Shown: positions 1 through 8,935 of the stretch, piece by piece
Layout of the letters: each line of letters opens with the position of its first letter
How positions within the stretch are numbered: the first letter of the stretch is position 1
Source: Arminella tubonensis
GTDB lineage: Bacteria > Pseudomonadota > Alphaproteobacteria > Rhizobiales > Rhizobiaceae
Length of the DNA stretch: 52,688 nucleotides
Direction: 5' to 3'
NCBI RefSeq assembly: GCF_003240585.1
Contig: NZ_PCDP01000083.1
Span: 1-52,688, forward strand
Made by a program: the position numbers and the translations under genes
The notes under the pieces: generated by a model
The model's database searches: none
The model's input: the letters and a program-made list of their open reading frames with translations, nothing else
Told to the model about the DNA's origin: nothing

Positions 1-108
1 GATTACGAGGACATCGTCGCCCATTGCTGCGACGCATGGAATAAGCTGGTCGCTCAGCCGTGGAAGATCATGTCGATTGGAATGCGTGACTGGGCGCACC
101 GGTTTTGA
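1..108 (+). mobile_element. IS630-family transposase, C-terminal end (cut by window edge)
   Basis: The first 35 codons are open from base 1 and end at a TGA at 106-108. The peptide contains DYEDIVAHCC, then a Trp-Asn-Lys stretch, and ends in MRDWAHRF. I recognise this as the usual C-terminus of IS630-family DDE transposases from rhizobia. The catalytic core lies outside the window, so I cannot say whether the element is intact. No inverted-repeat end was recognised in the bases that follow. The gene points towards the sugar locus, so this copy marks the left edge of that block. Confidence 0.75.
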
Positions 109-132
109 TTAGCGCTCGTTGGTATTATACCT

Positions 133-1095
133 TCATCTTGCCGTGCCGCGCGGCATCCAGCCGGGTGGGTCGTCCATCTGCCATATCAGGTGCGGCTTCA
201 GGATCAGAGGTCTGCGCGCCTTTTGCCAGGCGTCAAGGGCTGCTGCATCGTTGGTCGCGAGAAACTCATCCTTGAGCCCAAGAAGGTGATGGAGCAGCCC
301 TCCGAGCCTGGTTCCGAATTTCCATTCAAAGTCATCGAGAGTCGGCTGATGAAACGCCAATTTCAGTCCCAAATCCGATGCCTCGACGAGATAGGTCCCA
401 AGCAGCCGCTCGATGACGAAGGGGCGCATCTTCGCGTTGCTGTCCCTGCCATAGGACGCGCTGCCGCTGTAGGCCTGACCGGCGTCGGTTCCCTGACGGG
501 CCTGATCCTCCAGGTCGCCCAGGATATGTTCGCAGAATTGAAAGTAGCCTGACCAGAATCGCTCGTTTCCACAGATGTAGTTGCAAAAAAAGAAGGCGGC
601 GTTGCTCTGTGGGGCGGCGACCGGCACGCCGCGAGCCGCCAGATGTTGAAAGATTGTCTGCATTCCCGGGTGGCCACCCATCAGGGCCTGTTCCCAGACA
701 TTGCTGTAGATCGCGGCAAGGCCGATCATCGGATTGTACGCATAGCAATCGGCGCCGTCCGCCCGCGCACTGTCCGCCTCATGCAGAAGCGAGGAGAAGG
801 TGGACGCGGCTTTCAGCTCAAATTTGCTGGAAACGAGACCCCAGAAGATGTCGATGTCAGGCACGGCCTGACGGTGATGGGCATGCAGGGCCCTGAACAG
901 CTCGTACTCACGGGTCTCCGCCCCCGTATTGAAGGCAATGTTGAACGGCAGGGCCTGCTCGTGGAGCCCGTCTCGATCGCCTTCGGCGATATATGGCTGG
1001 TAGATGAAGACAGGGGCAGGTCCGCCGGCCTTCTTTCTTATAAAATCGGCGCTTGGGAACTGCGCCGCATTGTCGAAGATCTGAAAAGTTGTCAA
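133..1095 (-). CDS. Uncharacterised protein of the polysaccharide locus (possible glycosyltransferase)
   Basis: This 320-residue soluble protein has no signal peptide or membrane segment, and I do not recognise the family. The start is TTG at 1095, supported by a GGGAG five bases upstream. It is rich in aromatic residues in the middle (FFFCNYICGNERFW) and carries RPFVIERLLGTYL near residue 230. That last motif loosely resembles the ERL block at the end of DUF4422-type capsular glycosyltransferases, and the upstream neighbour has a similar block (FCQERLGSFLL). It is the last gene of the leftward deoxysugar set, 171 bp after its neighbour, so a role in assembling the same glycan is likely by context only. 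Confidence 0.6.
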   Translation of the reverse strand: MTTFQIFDNAAQFPSADFIRKKAGGPAPVFIYQPYIAEGDRDGLHEQALPFNIAFNTGAETREYELFRALHAHHRQAVPDIDIFWGLVSSKFELKAASTFSSLLHEADSARADGADCYAYNPMIGLAAIYSNVWEQALMGGHPGMQTIFQHLAARGVPVAAPQSNAAFFFCNYICGNERFWSGYFQFCEHILGDLEDQARQGTDAGQAYSGSASYGRDSNAKMRPFVIERLLGTYLVEASDLGLKLAFHQPTLDDFEWKFGTRLGGLLHHLLGLKDEFLATNDAAALDAWQKARRPLILKPHLIWQMDDPPGWMPRGTAR

Positions 1096-1266
1096 GAATG
1101 CTCCCGTGAGGCGCTAAAAGCTCGGCCAATGCAGGAAATGTCGCTGTTCATGCTTGCCCGACACTTGCGGTTGTTGCCGGGTGACGAGCCGGGCGTAGCG
1201 GCGGCACAGGCGCGAGAACCTTCGCTATACGGTGTATTGGCGTTAATTTCAAAATACCAACGAGAT

Positions 1267-2073
1267 TTATACACCGGTTTTATACAGCCCGTCATTCGAC
1301 ACCGTAACTATTCTTCCAAACAACGATGGAGGTATAGTATTTCCGTAGAGTTCAGTGATCCGTTTTATTAAGAGAAAACTTCCCAGACGCTCCTGACAAA
1401 ACGAGATCGCACGTCGTTGCACGGGATCCGCCGCTTGAAACGGCTGATATCGTTTGGCGAACTCAAAGGAGGGCGCCACAAGGCGCACAAAAGTATCCAG
1501 CCACCAGTCCGTGGGATACGTGCCAAGTTCGATCCCTCCGGGAACGAAGTGGCTGGAATTGAAAAAATGCAAGGTTTCCTGTTGGGTTAAAATCCCCGCT
1601 TCGATCGAGCATGAAGTATATCTAAGAAAATCAATAATATTATGAACTCGTGCGTAGTGGTGCAATACACTTCCAAGATTTAGTGGATCAGGCAAAAGGA
1701 AATTCTCAGGATGAGATTCCGGCTTTTCTGGTGTCGTGTTCTCCATATATTGTGGAGTTACGACGTTCATTCCTGGGTAATCCGGGCTCGGCGTTCCAAT
1801 TTGCGCTTTTGTTACAAATTTTCGGTATTGCCAGATAGTAATCTTGGGGCTCTTCGCCTGATCTTCCGAAACGACTTTTGCGATTACCAGCGTTCCCAGC
1901 GATCCTGACAATTTCGCGTGGAGCTCCTCGGGCTGATCAAAATAATCGTAGCCGGCAATCACGTCCATTCCTTTGGATTCCAGAGGAAGCTTAGAATTGA
2001 GCCATATGATTTTCGCGCCCGCAGGAACGGGATAGTTGGGCAAATCCTGATGGCAAACAATGAAAACGGTCAT
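1267..2073 (-). CDS. Uncharacterised protein of the polysaccharide locus (possible glycosyltransferase)
   Basis: This 268-residue protein starts with ATG at 2073 and begins MTVFIVCHQDLPNYPVP. A short hydrophobic beta strand followed by polar turns is what the N-terminus of many GT-A glycosyltransferases looks like. It has TIWQYRKFVTKAQIG near residue 80 and FCQERLGSFLL near residue 230. The order (start strand, WQYRKF, ERL) is reminiscent of DUF4422 capsular glycosyltransferases, but I see no clear DXD motif, so this is a guess. It lies 72 bp downstream of the C-methyltransferase in the same leftward gene set. GC is lower than in the genes to its right, which fits a transferred sugar locus. 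Confidence 0.6.
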   Translation of the reverse strand: MTVFIVCHQDLPNYPVPAGAKIIWLNSKLPLESKGMDVIAGYDYFDQPEELHAKLSGSLGTLVIAKVVSEDQAKSPKITIWQYRKFVTKAQIGTPSPDYPGMNVVTPQYMENTTPEKPESHPENFLLPDPLNLGSVLHHYARVHNIIDFLRYTSCSIEAGILTQQETLHFFNSSHFVPGGIELGTYPTDWWLDTFVRLVAPSFEFAKRYQPFQAADPVQRRAISFCQERLGSFLLIKRITELYGNTIPPSLFGRIVTVSNDGLYKTGV

Positions 2074-2145
2074 ATTTTTTTTAAATCTCTCATGAATGGG
2101 ATTTGTGCTGGCCGTCGATCACGCAGCGCCGTTTTTCTGCGAAGG

Positions 2146-3378
2146 TCATATTATTCTCAGCTCCGGGATGGCGACAACGAAGCGACCGCCCCAGTCGCGA
2201 ATATCACCGTTGGCTTCAACGATCTCATCGGTGAGGTTCCAGGGGAGAATCACGACGTAGTCGGGCTTTGCGACACTCAGATGGGTCGGCGGATAGATGG
2301 GAAGGTGACTGCCAGGCGACAGAGTACCTTGCTTGAGATCGTTGCGATCAACGACAAAATCAATATCTGTCGGCCCGATACGGCAAACATTCAGGAACGT
2401 ATTTCCCTTCGCCGCCGCACCGTAGGCTGCAATCGTCTTGCCCTCCGCCTTGGCCTTTCGCAGAAAATCCTTGAACGCTTCACACACTGCGCCGATCTTT
2501 GTTCCAAACCGTTCATAGGTCTCCATCTGGTTCAGACCGAAATCGCCTTCCTGTTGGCGAAGCAACTCCAGTCTTTTTGTCGCCGGTCGCGTGCAAGCGG
2601 CGGTTTGAGCAAAGACCCGCAGTGATCCGCCATGCGTGTGCAGCTCTTCGACATCGAAGATTTTCAGGCCGCACGCCTGGAATATGCGCTCCACCGACAG
2701 GAGTGAAAGATAGGAATAGTGTTCGTGATAGATCGTATCGAATTGAATTCCGTTCATAAGTTGCAAGAGATGAGGGAATTCAAAGGTTGCCACTCCGTCG
2801 TCTTTCAACAGCACGGCAAATCCGCTGACAAAATCGGCAATGTCGGGCACGTGCGCCAACACGTTGTTGGCAACGATCAAATCCGCTTGCATCCCGCGTT
2901 TCAAAAGCTCGGATGCGGTCTTCTTTCCGAAGAATGCAACGCAGGTCGGTACGCCTCGCCCTTCAGCAATCTTTGCAGCATTGGCCGCCGGCTCAACGCC
3001 GAGCGAAGGAATGTTCCTCGCAACGAAATATTGCAGGAGATAGCCATCGTTTGAGGCAATTTCGACGACCTGAGACGCCGCGCCGAGTTGGAACCGATCG
3101 ACCATGGCGGTGGCGTAGCGGCGAGCGTGCTCAAGCCAACTGGTCGAAAAGGAGGAGAGATAGGCATATTCAGCGTTGAAGACATCGCCGGGGGAGACAT
3201 TTTCAGTGGTCTGAACAAGGAGACATTCCGAGCAGACCATGACCTTAAGCGGAAATGACAGCTCCTGCGCAATTGCTTCCTGGGTTGGTTTGAGAAACGA
3301 GTTCGACCACGGCGTTGATCCAAGGTCGGCGACAACGGTTCGCAGGGGCGTTGAGCAAAATCGGCATTGATGGGACAT
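2146..3378 (-). CDS. NDP-hexose C-methyltransferase (NovU/TylC3 family)
   Basis: A 410-residue SAM-dependent sugar C-methyltransferase with the full family layout. The N-terminal zinc-binding module has Cys pairs at 5/8 and 49/52. A Rossmann SAM-binding core carries VVEIASNDGYLLQYF near residue 110. The signature IYHEHYSYLS near residue 220 contains the His-Tyr pair used to deprotonate the keto sugar, and the C-terminal domain has YGAAAKGNTFLN. Family members add a methyl group next to the carbonyl of an NDP-4-keto-6-deoxyhexose, giving branched sugars. It starts 6 bp after rfbG, so the substrate is probably the CDP-4-keto-6-deoxyglucose made by its neighbours. The exact position methylated cannot be read from the sequence. 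Confidence 0.88.
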   Translation of the reverse strand: MSHQCRFCSTPLRTVVADLGSTPWSNSFLKPTQEAIAQELSFPLKVMVCSECLLVQTTENVSPGDVFNAEYAYLSSFSTSWLEHARRYATAMVDRFQLGAASQVVEIASNDGYLLQYFVARNIPSLGVEPAANAAKIAEGRGVPTCVAFFGKKTASELLKRGMQADLIVANNVLAHVPDIADFVSGFAVLLKDDGVATFEFPHLLQLMNGIQFDTIYHEHYSYLSLLSVERIFQACGLKIFDVEELHTHGGSLRVFAQTAACTRPATKRLELLRQQEGDFGLNQMETYERFGTKIGAVCEAFKDFLRKAKAEGKTIAAYGAAAKGNTFLNVCRIGPTDIDFVVDRNDLKQGTLSPGSHLPIYPPTHLSVAKPDYVVILPWNLTDEIVEANGDIRDWGGRFVVAIPELRII

Positions 3379-3384
3379 GTCGGC

Positions 3385-4458
3385 TTAGAAACCTTTCGTG
3401 AATTCTTCGATCTGCAAAAGGGATAGGTCGCGCGCCGCGGCGCCTTTGCGCCAGCCGTCGTACCATTGCGCCGTCCACTCCATTGTCTGCAATTGGCTCA
3501 GTCGCGCGTGCCATCCCAAGGTCCGGGCCGCACGGTCAGGGTCAAGACCGAGCGTTTGCATTTCGCGCGGCTGATCGCATGACGAAACGTCACGCCAGGG
3601 CACGGTTAACCCCATGGCCATGTTGACTGCGGATGCGACCACACCGACGGGCATTTGCGGTTCGCTTAATGATGGGCCAAAGTTCAAACTGTCTTCGTCC
3701 ACATGTCCAAGGAAGAGTGCTTCAGAAAACAGCAGATAACCGTTCAGGCAATCCAGCACATGCTGCCAGGGCCGGGTGGCGTAGGGATTGCGAATGTCGA
3801 GCGGCTTTCCCGCCATTGCGGCTCGAACGATGTCGGGTACAATCCGGTCCTGGGAAAAGTCTCCGCCGCCGAGTACATTGCCACCACGAGCCGTGGCGAT
3901 CCGGGCAACACCCGCGCGAAAGAATGCATCCCGATAGGTCGAAACTACAAGTTCCGCTGCGGCTTTTGAGCCAGAATAGGGGTCATGCCCTCCGAGACGG
4001 TCCGTTTCGACAAAATGGCGGCCGGTTTCATCATTGCCATAAACCTTGTCAGTCGTGACAACCAACAGAGCCCTTAGCGCCTTTAGGCTACGCGCCGCTT
4101 CGAGGAGATTGACGGTCCCCATGACATTGACCTCGAATGTCTCTGTCGGTGCTGCGTAGCTTTTACGCACCAGAGGCTGTGCTGCCATGTGCAATATGAT
4201 TTCTGGATCGCAATCTTCAAGCGCCGACCGCAGGGTCGCTTGATCGCGAATGTCGGCGATTGTTTCGGTCTCTAGGCCGCTCGCCGCGCCGACAAGGTCG
4301 TGCAGGGAGGGGGCAGCGTCCGGTCGCAATGCATAGCCGGTCACGCGCGCGCCCATCCGCGTCAGCCAAAGTCGCGCCCAGCTTCCTTTAAAGCCGGTAT
4401 GCCCGGTCAGGAATACTCGCTTTCCTGTCCAAAAGCCCGGGTCTGGGAGGCGGCTCAT
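3385..4458 (-). CDS. rfbG: CDP-glucose 4,6-dehydratase
   Basis: A 357-residue extended short-chain dehydrogenase that converts CDP-glucose to CDP-4-keto-6-deoxyglucose. Visible are the NAD-binding loop TGHTGFKGSW near residue 17 and the catalytic YSGSK motif with its upstream TTDKVYG strand. A longer reading from 4473 exists, but the ATG at 4458 overlaps the rfbF stop as ATGA, the normal coupled arrangement, so I use it. Length and motifs fit the family well. With rfbF it supplies the keto-sugar for the C-methyltransferase, the epimerase and the aminotransferase. No RfbH-type 3-dehydrase (PLP Lys replaced by His) was found in the window. Confidence 0.93.
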   Translation of the reverse strand: MSRLPDPGFWTGKRVFLTGHTGFKGSWARLWLTRMGARVTGYALRPDAAPSLHDLVGAASGLETETIADIRDQATLRSALEDCDPEIILHMAAQPLVRKSYAAPTETFEVNVMGTVNLLEAARSLKALRALLVVTTDKVYGNDETGRHFVETDRLGGHDPYSGSKAAAELVVSTYRDAFFRAGVARIATARGGNVLGGGDFSQDRIVPDIVRAAMAGKPLDIRNPYATRPWQHVLDCLNGYLLFSEALFLGHVDEDSLNFGPSLSEPQMPVGVVASAVNMAMGLTVPWRDVSSCDQPREMQTLGLDPDRAARTLGWHARLSQLQTMEWTAQWYDGWRKGAAARDLSLLQIEEFTKGF

Positions 4459-5222
4459 GACCAGACCTTCCACGGGGCACGCCCTTGCTGCCAGAGTTCT
4501 TCAAGCTGGTTCTTGTCGCGCAGGGTATCCATGGGGCGCCAGAAGCCATCGTGCGGAAAAGCCATCAGTTGCTCGTCACGTACCAATTGCTCGAGAGGCG
4601 TTCCTTCGAAGGACGTGTGGTCGCCCTCGATCCGGTCAAGCACGGAACGGTTGAGCACAAAGAAACCACCGTTGATGCGGCCGTTGTCGCCGGCCGGCTT
4701 TTCGGTGAAGTTTTTTACCTGACCCCCTTCGGTTGCCAGCGCCCCGTAACGCCCCGGCGGGACCACGCTTGTGACCGTCGCCTCCCGACCGTGACTGTTG
4801 TGGAACTCAGTCAATGCGCGGATGTCTATATCCGCGACACCGTCGCCATAGGTAAGGCAAAAAGTCTCGCCGAGATAGTCCGATACCCGCTTCAGTCGTC
4901 CGCCTGTCAGCGAATCGATCCCGGTTTCGACGAGCGTAACGCGCCAGGGTTCAGCCTTGCTCGAATGATATGTCGACGCGCCTGTTGTCATGTCGAAGGT
5001 AACGTCGGACGAATGCAGAATGTAGTTCGAAAAATACTCTTTGATCATATAGCCCCGATAGCCAAGGCAGATGACGAAGTCCGAAAAGCCAAAGTGGCTG
5101 TAGATCTTCATAATGTGCCATAGAATGGGCTTGCCGCCTATTTCGATCATTGGTTTTGGACGAAGATGGCTCTCCTCAGAGATCCGCGTGCCATACCCAC
5201 CTGCGAGGATAACGATTTTCAT
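4455..5222 (-). CDS. rfbF: Glucose-1-phosphate cytidylyltransferase
   Basis: A 255-residue nucleotidyltransferase that makes CDP-glucose from CTP and glucose 1-phosphate, the entry step of CDP-deoxysugar synthesis. The N-terminus MKIVILAGGYGTRISEE is the CTP-binding signature, followed by RPKPMIEIGGKPILWHIM and the YGDGVADI metal-binding region near residue 130. Length is exactly that expected. The stop overlaps the start of rfbG by 4 bases. The pair commits this locus to CDP-linked rather than dTDP-linked sugars, although the divergent epimerase at 8387 belongs to a family usually acting on dTDP sugars. Confidence 0.94.
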   Translation of the reverse strand: MKIVILAGGYGTRISEESHLRPKPMIEIGGKPILWHIMKIYSHFGFSDFVICLGYRGYMIKEYFSNYILHSSDVTFDMTTGASTYHSSKAEPWRVTLVETGIDSLTGGRLKRVSDYLGETFCLTYGDGVADIDIRALTEFHNSHGREATVTSVVPPGRYGALATEGGQVKNFTEKPAGDNGRINGGFFVLNRSVLDRIEGDHTSFEGTPLEQLVRDEQLMAFPHDGFWRPMDTLRDKNQLEELWQQGRAPWKVWS

Positions 5223-5266
5223 TTACAAGACCTTGTTGCCATCGGACCCACGTTCGGAATTCCACA

Positions 5267-6037
5267 TCAGGAACGTCGTTTGAGGAAACCATCAGGTGCT
5301 ACGGTGATCATCAATTTCTTTTCTATGGTCTTGTCGATTTCGAATTCCGGATGAGATTGAAGGTATTTTCGGACCGCAGTTTTCGGATTGTTCCCAAGCC
5401 CCCAAGGCCGTTCCGGGTTGGACACCGACGGTATGTCCTCAATAACCGTATCAAAAACGACGCAATAGCTGCCCTTTGTTACAATCTGCGCGTAGGCTTC
5501 CAGCTCCGCCAGTACATGATCATGGGTATGGTTGCTGTCGAGACAAACCAGGATACGCTCGAACGGCTTTGCGAAATCATGAACTTGCTGCACGATGGCC
5601 TGATCAATACTTGAGCCTTGAATCATCTCAATGTACGACGCCATCGGATGCGCCTCTATCGCGGCCCGATTATGCGCCCGGATATCGATATCCACGCCAA
5701 GCACTTTTCTCCGGGCCCGTGCCGGATCAAATGCCTTGCCAGCCGCAATCGCATCGGTCACGTCGAGTAGCGCGAGCATGGAGGCACTCAAGATCAGCGA
5801 GCCGCCATGGGCAATGCCCGTTTCGATGATCAAGTCGGGGCGCGTAGCCCAGACCAGTTCCTGCATGGCTACAATATCCTGCGGATATTGAATGATGGGG
5901 CGTCCCATCCAAGAATAGTTGTAGGAATACTTCGCCTCGACGGATTTCAGCAGGAAATCCATCGCGCTATCGGAAAGCTCCTTATTTATGGCATTCTCAG
6001 AGATCCGCGCGGCAACCTCTGCTTCGAATTCATTCAT
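5267..6037 (-). CDS. CmcI-type methyltransferase (cephalosporin hydroxylase / rhamnosyl O-methyltransferase family)
   Basis: A 256-residue SAM-dependent methyltransferase of the family that includes CmcI and mycobacterial rhamnosyl O-methyltransferases (PF04989). Seen are the substrate-side MGRPIIQYPQD near residue 43, the SAM-binding IIETGIAHGGS near residue 70, the ribose-binding strand VLGVDIDIR near residue 112, and the metal-site LVCLDSNHTHDHV near residue 165. The last motif matches the Asp/His cation ligands of the family. Position 44 bp upstream of rfbF implies O-methylation of a hydroxyl on the sugar or glycan made here. The acceptor is not known. Confidence 0.85.
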   Translation of the reverse strand: MNEFEAEVAARISENAINKELSDSAMDFLLKSVEAKYSYNYSWMGRPIIQYPQDIVAMQELVWATRPDLIIETGIAHGGSLILSASMLALLDVTDAIAAGKAFDPARARRKVLGVDIDIRAHNRAAIEAHPMASYIEMIQGSSIDQAIVQQVHDFAKPFERILVCLDSNHTHDHVLAELEAYAQIVTKGSYCVVFDTVIEDIPSVSNPERPWGLGNNPKTAVRKYLQSHPEFEIDKTIEKKLMITVAPDGFLKRRS

Positions 6038-6157
6038 ACTGCACCTCTATGCACCTATCGGCGTTGCAAGATATTTTCGTTGGAGTTCTACGGGTATGGA
6101 CAGCGTCGTCTGACGGTTGTTCTTCGATGCTGCGCAGATTTCATCGCCGCGTTGACG

Positions 6158-7333
6158 TCATGTGATGACGCTGCGAACCACCTCGACGACCCGATCAATT
6201 TCATCGCAAGTCATGTCGTGATAACTTGGCAGGTTGATCGCCCTATCGGGTAATCCATACGCCACAATATTACTCGCTACGGACTCAAATGACGGTAGCG
6301 AACTTAGAGGCCAGAAAAATACTCTCGCATCGATATTTTCGGCGGCGAAGGCGGCTTGAAGCATGCTGCGCCTTACTCCCGATTCAGCTGCGAAGACGAC
6401 TGTCGGCATCCAATACCCATTCACCGTCCCCGCTGGTTCAGGGTTCATCATGACTGCGCTCAAGCCGCTCAATTTTCTTTTGTAACGCTCAAAAATCTCT
6501 CGCTTTCGATTGACAAGTTCACCGACGCGCTCGATTTGAGCCAGCCCGATCGAGGCTTGAACATTGGACATCTTGTATTTAAAGCCAATGTCATCGGGCC
6601 AGAATTGCTTTTCTTGACCACGTACGCGCCCATGATTCGACAGGGTGAGCGTTCTTTCGTACAGGCTTTGGTCGTTTGTTACGAACATACCGCCTTCGCC
6701 GGTGGTAACGGTTTTGGTGCCATGAAATGAGAATGTGCCGAAAGCACCGATCGCCCCAGCCTTCCTCCCGTGCCATTCCGACCCCAGGGCCTCCGCCGCG
6801 TCCTCTACGATGGGGAGCTGATACTGGGCGCCCAGAGCTTGGAGAGCCGTCATGTCGCAAAGATTGCCGTAGAGGTGCACGGCGATAATTGCTTTGGTCC
6901 GGGGCGTGATCGCGGCCTCGACTTTCGCCGGATCGATACACCAACTATCGCTCAGAACATCCACGAAGACCGGCTTTGCGCCGAGATGAACAATGGGAGC
7001 GGCTGACGCGATCCAGTTTGTGTCAGCGAGAATTACCTCGTCGCCAGGCCCGATACCCAAAGCAGCTAGCCCCATATGCAACGCTCCGGTGCAACTCGAC
7101 GTCGCAATTGCATACTCCACCCCGAGATGCGACGCGAAGGCGGCCTCGAACCGGTTCAGATAATCGTAGCAATTCTCGCCCCAACCGTTCGTCACCGCGT
7201 CGGTCGCATAGGCTATTTCGCGCTCGGTGATCGATGGTTTGGTGTAGAGGATGCGAGATGGAGTGCCCGATGCCGTGGTGTTGACGGTGTTGTCTACCGA
7301 TTCTGCGACAGCAATTGTCTTTGAAAACTGCAC
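6158..7333 (-). CDS. DegT/DnrJ/EryC1/StrS family sugar aminotransferase
   Basis: A 391-residue PLP enzyme that transaminates an NDP-keto sugar to an amino sugar. The Schiff-base lysine is K207 in SFHGTKTVTTGEGG, so this is an aminotransferase and not an RfbH-like dehydrase, which has His there. The open frame runs upstream to 7480, but the first 49 residues are low-quality Arg/His-rich sequence. The GTG at 7333 gives an N-terminus starting VQFSKTIAV and reaches the conserved SRILYTKPSIT at the family's usual distance, so I take it as the start. It lies between the GNAT gene and the CmcI-like gene. Product plus GNAT would give an N-acylated amino sugar. Confidence 0.88.
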   Translation of the reverse strand: MQFSKTIAVAESVDNTVNTTASGTPSRILYTKPSITEREIAYATDAVTNGWGENCYDYLNRFEAAFASHLGVEYAIATSSCTGALHMGLAALGIGPGDEVILADTNWIASAAPIVHLGAKPVFVDVLSDSWCIDPAKVEAAITPRTKAIIAVHLYGNLCDMTALQALGAQYQLPIVEDAAEALGSEWHGRKAGAIGAFGTFSFHGTKTVTTGEGGMFVTNDQSLYERTLTLSNHGRVRGQEKQFWPDDIGFKYKMSNVQASIGLAQIERVGELVNRKREIFERYKRKLSGLSAVMMNPEPAGTVNGYWMPTVVFAAESGVRRSMLQAAFAAENIDARVFFWPLSSLPSFESVASNIVAYGLPDRAINLPSYHDMTCDEIDRVVEVVRSVIT

Positions 7334-7582
7334 TGTTATTTCGCCCTTGGCCTGCGCGTCCGATCGGAAAGCTGACGCGCGATTGCGGTGAATTACGAAG
7401 ACATGTGGCCTTCGATACCGACTATGGCGGACGATCCTTGCGCGTAGCAGGTGCGCAACTGACCCGGTCGTTGAAAACACAAGTCGGCGAGATGCCTGTC
7501 GATCAGCCTTTCGTCGTCACTGTCGCCGGGAGCTCCCGCATATGCCGGCTTTGCCGGTCCCGGGCCGTACGGTACCACGATG

Positions 7583-8320
7583 CTAGCAACGATCAATCCA
7601 AGGATGCGTTCGACGGAAGCCCTTCTTTGTCAGCTCCATTTTCAGATAGCCTTCGATTTCGGTCGCGTTCGCGTCGTCCGCCTTAATGTATTCGATCAAG
7701 TTGTCGCGCTCGGTTCGGCGAAGTTGAAAATGCTCCGATACTTCAAAGCCCAGGCGCTTGTAGAGCCTTAAAGCTCGATCATTGGTCTCGAAGACATGGA
7801 GCTGGGTCCGATCAACCCCAAGCGCTTGGAAAGCCCAATGAATGAGTGCAACGCTGGCATAGAACATGATATTTTTGGACGTGGCATGTTGACGCCGCAG
7901 TACGTTGTCCACTTCGACTGTATCGGAGGAGATATTGGCCAGACCGAAATTTCCAATGGGCTCGCCCTCGATGTCAAGGATCACAAACAAGATCCTATCC
8001 TTTGCGGGCAATACGACGTTCTTGAGCCACTGTTTGGTGCGATCGGGTGTCGCTGTGAATTGCGTCAGGAAGAACCTCATGGACTGATTCCGCCATTCGG
8101 TCATGGCGGAAACGAGATCAGCGCGATCAACCAAACCTCGGTCGAGGCAACAAAGAGATCCGAGCGGCAGCCCGGTTTCATCCCGTATAGGCACCTGCAA
8201 ACGCGTGCTCGTCTCGATATTTCCCTTGGCGGCGAGCAAGTCGATCATTTGCATATGGACAATGGTGCCTTCTGTGGAGATTCGGGGCAGTATCGACGCA
8301 CGAATCTGTTTGGTTATCAA
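7583..8320 (-). CDS. GNAT-family N-acyltransferase
   Basis: About 245 residues, with a GNAT fold in the C-terminal two thirds. The strand ILFVILDIEGEPIGNFGLANI near residue 110 leads into VDNVLRR and the helix FYASVALIHWAF. LHVFETNDRALRLYKRLGF near residue 185 is the classical C-terminal motif with the Asn and Tyr used in acetyl-CoA chemistry. The resemblance is to acetyltransferases of nucleotide amino sugars. The longest reading starts at TTG 8320 with AGGAA very close upstream; ATG at 8254 is an alternative. The N-terminal 85 residues are not recognisable. It starts the leftward gene set, divergent from the RmlC-like gene. Confidence 0.75.
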   Translation of the reverse strand: MITKQIRASILPRISTEGTIVHMQMIDLLAAKGNIETSTRLQVPIRDETGLPLGSLCCLDRGLVDRADLVSAMTEWRNQSMRFFLTQFTATPDRTKQWLKNVVLPAKDRILFVILDIEGEPIGNFGLANISSDTVEVDNVLRRQHATSKNIMFYASVALIHWAFQALGVDRTQLHVFETNDRALRLYKRLGFEVSEHFQLRRTERDNLIEYIKADDANATEIEGYLKMELTKKGFRRTHPWIDRC

Positions 8321-8386
8321 CGTTCCTGAGCGAACGCCATGCCCACTGATTTAGCATAGGGCCATTCAAAACGGTATTGAGGAAAC
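8321..8386. promoter_or_regulatory. Divergent intergenic region of the sugar locus
   Basis: Only 66 bp separate the starts of the GNAT gene (leftward) and the RmlC-like gene (rightward), so promoters for both probably lie here or overlap the starts. The rightward gene has a clear GAGGA five bases ahead of its ATG. I see no convincing -35/-10 pair. Confidence 0.4.
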
Positions 8387-8935
8387 ATGTCTCGCTTCAA
8401 TCGCATTGCCACTCCCATCGAGGATCTGCTCCTTATCGAACGTCAACAGATCGGCGACGAGCGCGGTTTTTTTTCACGGCTTTTCTGTCGCGAGGAGTTG
8501 ACGGATTTCGGCGCAACTGGAGCGATCGCGCAGATCAATCACACGATGACAAAGGCCGAAGGCACCGTCCGTGGGCTTCATTTTCAACGCCCGCCATTTG
8601 ATGAAGCGAAATTCGTATCCTGCGTGGCCGGTGCCGTATTTGACATTGCGGTTGATATGCGGCCGAACTCACCGACCTACTTGCGGTGGCATGGCGAGGT
8701 TCTGAGTATGGAAAATGCACGCTCGATGATGATTCCCGGCGGGTTTGCGCATGGGTTTCAAACGCTGACGGATAATTGCGAACTGATCTATCTTCACGAC
8801 AAACCGCATACTCCGATGGCCGAGGGAGGGCTCAACCCGCTAGATCCGCTGTTGGGGATCGTCTGGCCGCTTGCTGTCACACAGATGTCGTCACGAGATG
8901 CTGGATTTGCCTATCTCACCCATGATGGGTCATGA
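8387..8935 (+). CDS. dTDP-4-dehydrorhamnose 3,5-epimerase family (RmlC-like) sugar epimerase
   Basis: A 182-residue cupin of the RmlC family, which epimerises C3 and/or C5 of 4-keto-6-deoxy sugars. Visible are DERGFFSRLF near residue 25, INHTMTKAEGTVRGLHFQ near residue 50 with the catalytic-region His, the AVFDIAVDMR strand, and IPGGFAHGFQTL near residue 118. The conserved Lys is in FDEAKFVSC. Start is ATG 8387 with GAGGA upstream. No rmlA, rmlB or rmlD is present in the window, so its substrate is more likely the CDP-4-keto sugar of the divergent operon, possibly after C-methylation. That substrate assignment is inference. Confidence 0.88.
   Translation: MSRFNRIATPIEDLLLIERQQIGDERGFFSRLFCREELTDFGATGAIAQINHTMTKAEGTVRGLHFQRPPFDEAKFVSCVAGAVFDIAVDMRPNSPTYLRWHGEVLSMENARSMMIPGGFAHGFQTLTDNCELIYLHDKPHTPMAEGGLNPLDPLLGIVWPLAVTQMSSRDAGFAYLTHDGS

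Noticed and set aside
7334..7480. N-terminal 49-residue extension of the DegT aminotransferase
   Set aside because: The extension is Arg/His-rich, unlike the family, and a GTG at 7333 gives a normal-length protein.
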